From Micrococcus sp. (GTDB lineage Bacteria > Actinomycetota > Actinomycetes > Actinomycetales > Micrococcaceae), in the NCBI RefSeq assembly GCF_030523875.1, contig NZ_JAUNHR010000018.1:1-35245 (forward strand): 35,245 nucleotides of DNA, in the 5' to 3' direction. The number at the start of each line of letters is the position of its first letter. The first letter of the stretch is position 1. The notes under the pieces are model-generated. The model made no database searches. It worked only from the letters and a program-made list of their open reading frames with translations, and was not told where the DNA came from. Shown in pieces: positions 10,888 to 17,032 of the stretch. Made by a program: the position numbers and the translations under genes.

Positions 10888-12270
10888 TCAGCGGGCGCCG
10901 AGGGCGTCGGCGTCCTGCTGCAGGGTGCCGATCACGTTGGCCACCGCGCGGGCCGCGTGGGTCAGCGTGGTGAGGGAGACGTTGTGGATGTCGTCCTGGG
11001 GCGTGTGGTAGTTGTCGTCGTACAGGGAGAGCAGGCCCGTGGAGGGGATGCCCGCGGCCACGAACGAGGCGTAGTCGGAGCGGCCGTTGCTGCCCACGGC
11101 CTCCCACTCGTGGCCGTCGCGCTCGAGCTGCTCGGAGAGCAGGGCCTCGCCGCCGCCGGACCAGTCGCCGGTCAGCACGCCGAGGGTGTCCTGGTGGTCC
11201 AGCGGGGCCACCATGTCCAGGTTGACGTAGAGGGAGATGTCCTCGCGCTCCTCGGGGGTGAGGCTCTGCACGTAGTGCTCGGAGCCGAGCAGTCCGATCT
11301 CCTCCGCGCCCCACAGGGCGAAGCGGACCCTGGACTCGGCCTTGTTGGCCTTGGCCGCCTGGCGGGCGACCTCGAGGACCACGGCGGAGCCGGAGGCGTT
11401 GTCGTGGATGCCGGGGCCCGCGGGCACGCCGTCCAGGTGGGCGCCCAGCACGACGACGTCGTCCTCGCTGCCCGTTCGGGTCTCCGCGAGCACGTTCCAC
11501 GTGGGCCGCTGCTCCACGAGCTGCTCGAGGTCCAGGGTGACGGAGGCGCCGCCGGCGCGGGTCTGAGCCAGCAGCTCCTGGCCGAGCTCGCGGGTCACGC
11601 CGACGGTGCCCACGTAGTCGTCGGAGGGGGCGCCGAGGGTGCCGTTGAGCTCGCCGTCCGCGTTGTTGTAGACGATCACGGCCGCCGCGCCGGCCGCGGC
11701 GGCGGCCAGGGACTTCTCCGCAAAGGTGCACTCGCCGCGGGAGACCAGGGCCACGTGGCCGGTCAGGTCCACACCGGTCCACGCCGCGGGGGTGCAGCCG
11801 GTGGCCGCGCCGGTCGGGGCGGCGAGCGGGGCGTCCGTGACCTGCGCCGAGGGGGAGTAGGTGAACACGGTGTGCGCCAGCTGACGCGAGACCGGGCCGG
11901 TCTGTGTGAGCGAGTCGCGCAGCGTCTCGGTGTAGGTGATCGCGAACTCCTGGAGCTCGACGTCGTAGCCGGCCTCCTTCAGCTCGCCCACCGCATGGTC
12001 CACCGAGGCGCGGTAGCCCTCGGTGCCCGCGGCGCGGTTGCCGTGCTCGTCGGCGATCGCCTGGAACGCCTCGACGTCCGAGCGCAGGTTCTGCTCGCTG
12101 ATGGAGCGCACGAGCTTCTCCGGGGAGTTCGTGCTGCCGCCGGCGCGGCTGAGGCCGGGGCCCAGGCCGGCGTTCCCGGCGTGGGCGGGCGGGGCGGCGA
12201 GGGCGGCCGTCGGGGCCGCCAGGGTGGCGGCCAGCGCTCCGGCGGCGAGCAGGGCAGAGGTGCGACGCAT
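10888..12270 (-). CDS. Secreted M28 family zinc aminopeptidase with PA domain
   Basis: This 460-residue exported peptidase should release amino acids from peptide N-termini outside the cell. Signal peptide: MRR, then a hydrophobic core and a likely cut after TAALA (about residue 25). A protease-associated (PA) domain (GHVALVSRGECTFAEKSLAAAAAGAAAVIVYNNA) is inserted before the catalytic domain. Zinc ligands follow the M28 pattern: His in LGAHLDGV, Asp in GIHDNASGS, Glu-Glu in WGAEEIGLLGSEHY, Asp in NLDMV and His in NYHTPQDD. It resembles the Streptomyces griseus aminopeptidase and M28 PA-domain enzymes. Start ATG 12270 has GGAGGA just upstream; the upstream in-frame extension has no homology. 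There is no cell-wall sorting signal, so it is probably released. Confidence 0.95.
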   Translation of the reverse strand: MRRTSALLAAGALAATLAAPTAALAAPPAHAGNAGLGPGLSRAGGSTNSPEKLVRSISEQNLRSDVEAFQAIADEHGNRAAGTEGYRASVDHAVGELKEAGYDVELQEFAITYTETLRDSLTQTGPVSRQLAHTVFTYSPSAQVTDAPLAAPTGAATGCTPAAWTGVDLTGHVALVSRGECTFAEKSLAAAAAGAAAVIVYNNADGELNGTLGAPSDDYVGTVGVTRELGQELLAQTRAGGASVTLDLEQLVEQRPTWNVLAETRTGSEDDVVVLGAHLDGVPAGPGIHDNASGSAVVLEVARQAAKANKAESRVRFALWGAEEIGLLGSEHYVQSLTPEEREDISLYVNLDMVAPLDHQDTLGVLTGDWSGGGEALLSEQLERDGHEWEAVGSNGRSDYASFVAAGIPSTGLLSLYDDNYHTPQDDIHNVSLTTLTHAARAVANVIGTLQQDADALGAR

Positions 12271-12368
12271 GGGTCCTCCAGGGGTGCGGGGGTGGGTGCG
12301 GGGCGGGGTGCGCCCCGGGCGGCGGACGTCCGGTGGGGCGCCCGTGCCGGGGTGGGTGTGACGTGCGC

Positions 12369-12374
12369 AACATA
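12369..12374 (-). promoter_or_regulatory. Candidate -10 of the aminopeptidase gene
   Basis: Minus-strand TATGTT, about 99 bases before the ATG at 12270. It predicts a leader of about 90 bases. It is one of the few AT-rich hexamers in the region; no clear -35 is visible. Confidence 0.4.
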
Positions 12375-12536
12375 GCGGACGGGGGGGCTGATGCACAGCC
12401 CGCCGTCATGTCGGGGTCACGGCGGGGGCGCCGGGGTGTCGGGGAGGGCCCGGCGTCGTCGTCGGGACGGGGCGTGACGTCCCTGCGGGGGTGCGCTGCG
12501 GGGTGGACCCCAGAGCCTGGTCACCCTCCGTTCATG

Positions 12537-12542
12537 TACCCT
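12537..12542 (+). promoter_or_regulatory. Candidate -10 of the DUF3073-sirtuin unit
   Basis: TACCCT, about 92 bases before the DUF3073 ATG. A second AT-rich hexamer (CATATT, near 12556-12561) is an alternative. Neither has a clear -35. Confidence 0.35.
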
Positions 12543-12633
12543 GGTGCGCACGAACCATATTGACCAGTGACACCCGGCGGGCCTCTGTGTGCCCGGAGCC
12601 CGGGAGACGAGAGATGCGAAGGGGGTCACGCTC

Positions 12634-12840
12634 ATGGGGCGCGGCCGTCAGAAGGCGAAGGCCACGAAGCAGGCACGGGAGATCAAGTACATGTCTCTCG
12701 GAACGGACCTCTCGGCACTGGAGCGCGAGCTCACGGGCGGGCGCACCCGCGCCCCGGAGGTCGAGCAGGAGCCCGAGTACGAGGACCCCTACGCGGACCT
12801 CTACTCGGACGACGACGAGGACGACGTGCCGGGCCGATGA
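12634..12840 (+). CDS. DUF3073 family protein
   Basis: This 68-residue small soluble protein begins MGRGRQKAKATKQAREIKY, the hallmark of the actinobacterial DUF3073 family. The N-terminal third is strongly basic, and the C-terminal half is acidic (EYEDPYADLYSDDDEDD). The function is unknown; the charge pattern would suit nucleic-acid or ribosome contact. ATG at 12634 follows AAGGGGG at about 12619. Its TGA overlaps the sirtuin ATG (ATGA). In many actinobacteria this gene follows purM; here it is on the opposite strand about 3 kb from purM. Confidence 0.92.
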   Translation: MGRGRQKAKATKQAREIKYMSLGTDLSALERELTGGRTRAPEVEQEPEYEDPYADLYSDDDEDDVPGR

Positions 12841-13781
12841 CGCCCGCCACGCATCCCGCACTGGACGGGCACCGGGCCGCGCTGCGGTCCATCGCCCGCG
12901 TGGTGGGGGAGACCGCACCGCTGCAGGACCCCGAGACCGCGTCTCGGGGTCTTCTGCGTGTGCTGGGCGAGGGCCGTCCGCTGGTGATCACCGGCGCCGG
13001 CGTCTCCACCGACTCCGGCATCCCGGACTACCGCGGGCCGAACGGCTCGCTGCACCGGCACCGCCCCATGACCTACCAGGAGTTCCGCGACGACCCCGCC
13101 GCGCGGCACCGGTACTGGGCGCGGTCCTTCGTGGGCTGGCGCCGCATGGACCGGGCGCGGCCCAACACCGCGCACCGGATCCTGGCGAGGTGGGCCACGG
13201 ACGGCGTGGTGGCGGGGATCCTCACCCAGAACGTGGACGGCCTGCACGCCGAGGCCGGCCGCGAGGCCGGCATGGACCCGGGCCGGCTGATCGAGCTGCA
13301 CGGCGACCTCGCCCGGGTGGCGTGCCTGCGGTGCGGCCATCGAGAGGACCGCCGCGCCCTGGACGCGCGGCTCGAGGCCGCCAACCCGGGCTACCTGGAG
13401 CGGGTGGAGATCGACCCGGACGCCGTGAACCCCGACGGCGACGTCACGCTCAGCCCCCGCTGGGTGGAGGAGTTCCGCATGGTCGGGTGCCTGGCGTGCG
13501 GGTCCGTCGAGCTCAAGCCGGACGTCGTGTACTTCGGGGAGAACGTGCCGGTCGAGCGCCGGGACGCCGCCCGCGCGATGGCCGCCGAGGCGGACGGGAT
13601 CGTGGCCGTGGGAACGTCCCTGGCCGTGATGAGCGGATACCGGTTCGTGCTCGACGCCGAGCGGGCCGGCAAGCCCGTGGCCCTCGTGAACCTGGGCCCC
13701 ACGCGGGCCGACCCCAAGGCGCAGTGGCGCTGGCGCGCCCCCGTGGCCGACGCCCTGGCCTGGCTCGACGCGCGCCTCTGA
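12837..13781 (+). CDS. Sirtuin, NAD-dependent protein deacylase
   Basis: A 314-residue cytoplasmic sirtuin that removes acyl groups from lysines using NAD. The NAD-binding motif GAGVSTDSGIPDYRG is at about 53-67, TQNVDGLH at about 130-137 (catalytic Asn/Asp pair), and the catalytic His155 in IELHGD. A structural zinc site uses Cys163, Cys166, Cys218 and Cys221 (CLRC, CLAC), with a longer than usual loop of about 50 residues between the pairs. VGTSLAVMSGYRFV and LVNLGPTRAD complete the fold. There are about 40 extra N-terminal residues. It is coupled to DUF3073 by ATGA. The substrate is unknown; acetyl-CoA synthetase is the common bacterial target. Confidence 0.96.
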   Translation: MTPATHPALDGHRAALRSIARVVGETAPLQDPETASRGLLRVLGEGRPLVITGAGVSTDSGIPDYRGPNGSLHRHRPMTYQEFRDDPAARHRYWARSFVGWRRMDRARPNTAHRILARWATDGVVAGILTQNVDGLHAEAGREAGMDPGRLIELHGDLARVACLRCGHREDRRALDARLEAANPGYLERVEIDPDAVNPDGDVTLSPRWVEEFRMVGCLACGSVELKPDVVYFGENVPVERRDAARAMAAEADGIVAVGTSLAVMSGYRFVLDAERAGKPVALVNLGPTRADPKAQWRWRAPVADALAWLDARL

Positions 13782-13799
13782 GTGAGCAGCGCGGGGGCG

Positions 13800-13857
13800 T
13801 TTTCACTCGCGCAACACGCGCGCCTCGAATGTCTTCGCTCGCGCAACACGTGCGAGC
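13800..13857 (+). repeat. Short repeat cluster A (two copies, plus orientation)
   Basis: Two units of the repeat family with core TTTTCGCTSRCGCRACACG lie at 13800-13824 (TTTTCACTCGCGCAACACG, continuing GCGCC) and 13832-13857 (TCTTCGCTCGCGCAACACG, continuing). They begin 18 bases after the sirtuin stop. The second unit ends in a GCGAGC-type self-complement that could form a small hairpin. Confidence 0.8.
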
Positions 13858-13910
13858 GTCGCCCTGTGGCGCGCGGTCTCCCGCCCGCACGAGGCCAATC
13901 CGGTATGACG

Positions 13911-13922
13911 GATACGAGTATC
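13911..13922. promoter_or_regulatory. Candidate operator GATAC-GA-GTATC
   Basis: Perfect five-base arms with a two-base spacer. It overlaps the TATCAT -10 box of the following gene, so a bound protein would block the promoter. The regulator is unknown. Confidence 0.45.
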
Positions 13923-13924
13923 AT
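13919..13924 (+). promoter_or_regulatory. -10 box of a leaderless promoter (small membrane protein)
   Basis: TATCAT, then seven bases, then ATG at 13932. This favours the 13932 start over the in-frame ATG at 13905, which lies upstream of the -10. Confidence 0.5.
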
Positions 13925-13931
13925 CGCTCCC

Positions 13932-14498
13932 ATGTCCTCCGCCCGCCGCACTCCGGCCCCCAGCTTCCCCGCCGCACGCCCCGTGAACCGGTCCGCCGAC
14001 GTCGTGGGCGGACCGCGCTGGGCGCGTGCCCTGCTGTTCGCGGTGCCGGCGGTGTGGCTCGGCCTGCTGATCGGGATCTCGCTCATCGAGGCGCCGCTGA
14101 AGTTCACCGCGCCGGGCATCACGATCCCGCTCGGTCTGGGCATCGGGCGGCGCGTGTTCGCGGCGATGAACGGGGTCGAGGTGGTGCTCGCGGCCGTCCT
14201 GCTGGTGGCGCTCGTGCAGGCCCTCGGTCGGCCTCGGGGGCTGACCACCCCCGGCGCGGGTCGCCTGTGGCTCGGCGGGATCGTCGCGACGGCGACCCTC
14301 GCCGTCAAGACGCTCCTCATCCGTCCGTTCCTCAATCGGCGCACGGATGCGGTGCTGGCCGGCATCGACGACGGCGGCTCCAGCTGGCACTACTTCTACA
14401 TCGCCGCGGACGGCGTGCTGATCGTCACGATGGTGCTGCTCCTCGTCGCCGCCGCGCGCGCCCTGCTGCCGGCGGGCGACGAGCGCCGCCGTCGTTGA
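13932..14498 (+). CDS. Uncharacterised four-helix membrane protein
   Basis: A 188-residue protein of unknown function. About 33 polar residues precede four predicted membrane helices: RALLFAVPAVWLGLLIGISL, GVEVVLAAVLLVALVQAL, LWLGGIVATATLAVKTLLI and FYIAADGVLIVTMVLLLVAA. The conserved-looking patch IEAPLKFTAPGITIPLGLGIG follows helix 1 and probably lies in the first loop. The C-terminus is basic (DERRRR). ATG at 13932 is preferred because of the leaderless -10; ATG at 13905 would add nine residues. It sits between repeat clusters A and B, and cluster B begins over its stop codon. Confidence 0.75.
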   Translation: MSSARRTPAPSFPAARPVNRSADVVGGPRWARALLFAVPAVWLGLLIGISLIEAPLKFTAPGITIPLGLGIGRRVFAAMNGVEVVLAAVLLVALVQALGRPRGLTTPGAGRLWLGGIVATATLAVKTLLIRPFLNRRTDAVLAGIDDGGSSWHYFYIAADGVLIVTMVLLLVAAARALLPAGDERRRR

Positions 14499-14600
14499 CG
14501 CGACACGCGGAAGCCCTGCGCTTTCGCTGACGCAACACGGGCCCGCGTCGAGTTCTCGCTGACGCGACGCGCACGTCAGGATCATCGTCGCTGACGCTTC
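14493..14600 (+). repeat. Short repeat cluster B (four copies, plus orientation)
   Basis: Units: 14493-14509 (CGTTGACGCGACACGCG), 14521-14540 (CTTTCGCTGACGCAACACGG), 14553-14575 (TTCTCGCTGACGCGACGCG, continuing) and a degenerate half at 14584-14598 (ATCGTCGCTGACGC core). The first unit contains the TGA stop of the membrane-protein gene. All are in the same orientation as cluster A. Confidence 0.8.
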
Positions 14601-14644
14601 CGGGACCTCCGGCTCGCGGCGGCATGGTCAGGCCTGCGCGATGC

Positions 14645-14660
14645 CTCCTGCACAGGCGCC
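14645..14660 (+). repeat. 16-base element shared by the two nuclease-family paralogues (copy 1)
   Basis: CTCCTGCACAGGCGCC lies 74 bases before the intact nuclease gene. The identical 16 bases lie at 27457-27472, 74 bases before the broken paralogue. Equal distance suggests a shared promoter or leader, or an upstream flank duplicated with the gene. Confidence 0.75.
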
Positions 14661-14733
14661 TCGGGACGCCCCGAGCTCCCCACCGCACGGGCCGACCCGA
14701 GCATCCGACCGTCGTCCGGTCCACCATCGGGTC

Positions 14734-15714
14734 ATGTCCTCCAGAACCGGCGACGCCTTGCCCACCGGCCCCTTCACCCGGGCCGACCTGCGAGCGTGCG
14801 GCCTGCCCGGCGACCGTGCGGTCACGGGGCTGGTCCGGACGATCAGTCGGGACGTGCACCTGCGGGCCGACGCGCCCCCGGCGACCTGGCGTGCTCTGGG
14901 CTACGAGTGCCCGCCCTCGCCGTTGCCCCCGGAGGAGACGGCGGCGCTGGTCGCGGCATCCTGCGGGGTGGCCTCGCATCTCACCGCGCTGCTCCTGCAC
15001 GGCGTCCCGCTGCCGCCGTGGCTCGTCGAGAACGGCACCGTGCACGTCACCCGCCCGCACGCGAAGGGCGTGAGCCGTCGGTTCGGCGTGACGACGCACG
15101 GCCGCGGCCTCACCGCGGCCGACGTCACCGAGCTCCACGGGGTCCGGGTCACCGGGATGGAACGCACCTGGGCCGACCTGGCCTCCCTGCTCGCCCCGGG
15201 CCTGACGGAGCCCGTGGTCGCGGCCGGGGACGCGCTGGTGACCCCGCCGTGGACGCCGGACGGGCGGCTCCCGGCGCGCACCACGACGGCGGCGCTCCGG
15301 TCGGCGCTCGAGCGCGCCGGTCGCTTCAAGGGGGTGCGCACCGCCCGGGCGGCCCTGGACCTGGTGCGGGTCGGGGCGGATTCCCCGCAGGAGACGGCGC
15401 TGCGGCTCGCCCTCCTGCACGCCGGCCTGCCCGAGCCGGAACTGCAGCTCGTGCTGGATCCGCGCCGGCCCCGCTCCCCGGACGCCGACCTCGGCTGGCG
15501 GGAGCTGAGGCTGGTGATCCACTACGACGGCGCCCATCACCTCAACCCGGAGCAGCGCGCCGTCGACGCCTGGCGCGACGACGGCTGGCGCCGGGCTGGT
15601 TGGGCGCAGATCTGGGCCACGGTGGACGACGCGCAGGAGGACTTCCGCCGGGTCGTCGCCGAGGCCGTGGCGCACCGCGCCCGCCTGGGCGGCTGGCGGT
15701 ATGCGGTGGCCTGA
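14734..15714 (+). CDS. DUF559/Vsr-like endonuclease-fold protein with an AbiEi-like N-terminal region
   Basis: A 326-residue protein. The N-terminal part (GPFTRADLRACGLPGDRAVTGLVR, then DVHLRA) looks like the winged-helix start found in AbiEi-type and DUF559 proteins. The middle has ASHLTALLLHG and the diagnostic VTGMERTWADLASLL. The C-terminal 80 residues resemble a Vsr/PD-(D/E)XK-type fold: ADLGWRELRLVIHYDGAHH with the Asp and His expected of the active site, then a Trp/Arg-rich helix. Nuclease activity and target are inferred, not known; no toxin partner is adjacent. ATG at 14734 aligns with the paralogue start at 27547, but an in-frame ATG exists at 14641. It is flanked by repeat clusters B and C in opposite orientations. 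Confidence 0.75.
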   Translation: MSSRTGDALPTGPFTRADLRACGLPGDRAVTGLVRTISRDVHLRADAPPATWRALGYECPPSPLPPEETAALVAASCGVASHLTALLLHGVPLPPWLVENGTVHVTRPHAKGVSRRFGVTTHGRGLTAADVTELHGVRVTGMERTWADLASLLAPGLTEPVVAAGDALVTPPWTPDGRLPARTTTAALRSALERAGRFKGVRTARAALDLVRVGADSPQETALRLALLHAGLPEPELQLVLDPRRPRSPDADLGWRELRLVIHYDGAHHLNPEQRAVDAWRDDGWRRAGWAQIWATVDDAQEDFRRVVAEAVAHRARLGGWRYAVA

Positions 15715-15717
15715 GGG

Positions 15718-15829
15718 CGTCAGCGAAAGTGGCCCGGCCACGCGTGTCGCGTCAGCGAAAACGTCAGGGGGGATGCCTGCTTCGTCAGCGAAAACGTCTT
15801 CGGCGCGCGTGTCGCGCGAGCGAAAACGG
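15718..15829 (-). repeat. Short repeat cluster C (four copies, inverted)
   Basis: Units in the opposite orientation to clusters A and B: 15718-15729 (GCGTCAGCGAAA), 15741-15765 (CGCGTGTCGCGTCAGCGAAA, continuing ACGTC), 15781-15798 (TTCGTCAGCGAAAACGTC) and 15804-15829 (CGCGCGTGTCGCGCGAGCGA, continuing). It fills the gap between the nuclease stop and the purM stop and may also act in termination. Confidence 0.8.
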
Positions 15830-15853
15830 ACCCGTTCCGGCCCGGCCCCGGGG

Positions 15854-17032
15854 TCAGGAGGCGTAGGCGCCCTGCATCAGGACCGCGCCGCCGTCGACGC
15901 CCTTGGCGCCCTGGACGTAGTCCTCGCCGGCACCCTGGGCGGCCTCGGTGACCTCGCCAATCTCGCCCATCGTCCACGCGGGGATGCCGGCGGCCTCGAT
16001 CGCGGCGACGGCACGGTCCGCTGCGTCGGCCGAGACCACGGCCACCATGCCCACGCCGAGGTTGAGGGTCCGCTCGAGGTCGGCCTGCGGCACGCGGCCG
16101 AGCTGGCCCACCAGCTGGAACACGGGCGGCAGCCCCCACGTGCCGCGGTCCACGGTGGCCATCAGGCCCTGCGGGAGCACGCGCGCCAGGTTCGCGGCCA
16201 GGCCGCCGCCGGTCACGTGCGAGAACCCGCGCAGCGGCAGGTCCTGGCCGCCGTCGGTCCCGTTGAGGGCGTCCATCAGGTCCAGGCAGGCCCGCGTGTA
16301 GATGCGGGTGGGCTCCAGCAGCTCCTCGCCGAGGGTGCGGCCGAGCTCGTCCACCTCGCGGTCGAAGGTCCAGCCGGCGGCGTTGACCACGCGGCGCACC
16401 AGGGAGTAGCCGTTGGAGTGGATGCCGGAGGAGGCCATGCCGATCACCACGTCGCCGGAGCGCACGCGCTCGGCGCCGAGCACGCGGTCGGCCTCCACCA
16501 CGCCGGTGGCGGCCCCGGCGACGTCGTACTCGTCCACGCCCAGCAGCCCCGGGTGCTCCGCGGTCTCGCCGCCCACCAGGGCGGTCCCGGCCAGGCGGCA
16601 GCCCTCGGCCACGCCGCGCACGATGTCCGCGATGCGCTCGGGGACCACCTTGCCGCACGCGATGTAGTCGGTCATGAACAGCGGCTTCGCGCCGACCACC
16701 ACGATGTCGTCCACGACCATGCCCACGAGGTCCTGGCCGATGGTGTCGTGCTTGTCCATGGCCTGCGCGATCGCGACCTTGGTGCCCACGCCGTCCGTCG
16801 AGGTGGCCAGCAGCGGCTTGCGATACCCGGTGAGGGCGGAGGCGTCCCACATGCCGGCGAACCCGCCGACGCCGCCGAGCACCTCGGCGGTGTGCGTCGC
16901 CTTCACGGCGTCCTTCATGAGCTCGACGGCGCGGTCGCCCGCCTCCACGTCCACGCCGGCGGCGGCGTAGGTGATGGGCGCGGCGTCCGGGGCGGCGTCG
17001 GCGGGGGTCCGGGGTGTCTGGGCGTCGGTCAC
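15854..17032 (-). CDS. purM: Phosphoribosylformylglycinamidine cyclo-ligase (AIR synthetase)
   Basis: This 392-residue cytoplasmic enzyme converts FGAM to AIR with ATP, step 5 of de novo purine synthesis. Motifs: ITYAAAGVDVEAGDRAVELMK, GGVGGFAGMWD, STDGVGTKVAIAQAMDKHDTIG, MVVDDIVVVGAKPLFMTDYIACG, ALVGGETAEHPG and GMASSGIHSNGYSLVR, all hallmark PurM sequences. About 20 extra Ala/Pro-rich residues lead the protein. The GTG start at 17032 overlaps the purF stop (GTGA), so translation is probably coupled. It is the last gene of the unit; repeat cluster C follows its stop. Confidence 0.97.
   Translation of the reverse strand: MTDAQTPRTPADAAPDAAPITYAAAGVDVEAGDRAVELMKDAVKATHTAEVLGGVGGFAGMWDASALTGYRKPLLATSTDGVGTKVAIAQAMDKHDTIGQDLVGMVVDDIVVVGAKPLFMTDYIACGKVVPERIADIVRGVAEGCRLAGTALVGGETAEHPGLLGVDEYDVAGAATGVVEADRVLGAERVRSGDVVIGMASSGIHSNGYSLVRRVVNAAGWTFDREVDELGRTLGEELLEPTRIYTRACLDLMDALNGTDGGQDLPLRGFSHVTGGGLAANLARVLPQGLMATVDRGTWGLPPVFQLVGQLGRVPQADLERTLNLGVGMVAVVSADAADRAVAAIEAAGIPAWTMGEIGEVTEAAQGAGEDYVQGAKGVDGGAVLMQGAYAS

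Larger units (their letters stand above)
12271..12633. other. Divergent intergenic region between the aminopeptidase and DUF3073 genes
   Basis: This 363-base gap holds no convincing gene. It carries two outward-facing candidate -10 boxes described separately, the ribosome sites of both flanking genes, and long G-runs. A pseudo-symmetric TGGTGCGCACGAACCA (outer TGGT/ACCA only) starts near 12542 and might be an operator; the evidence is weak. Confidence 0.5.

Noticed and set aside
10765..12375. 536-codon plus-strand open frame
   Set aside because: Gly/Val/Ala-rich mirror of the M28 peptidase gene, which has a signal peptide and full zinc motif on the other strand.
13905..13931. ATG at 13905 as start of the small membrane protein
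   Set aside because: It lies upstream of the TATCAT -10 and inside the operator-like region; ATG at 13932 fits the leaderless pattern.
14734..15714. AbiEi antitoxin of a type IV toxin-antitoxin pair
   Set aside because: No AbiEii-type nucleotidyltransferase is adjacent, and the C-terminus looks nuclease-like rather than AbiEi-like.
13800..15829. Repeat clusters as a CRISPR array
   Set aside because: Units vary, are not regularly spaced by unique spacers, occur in two orientations and flank genes.
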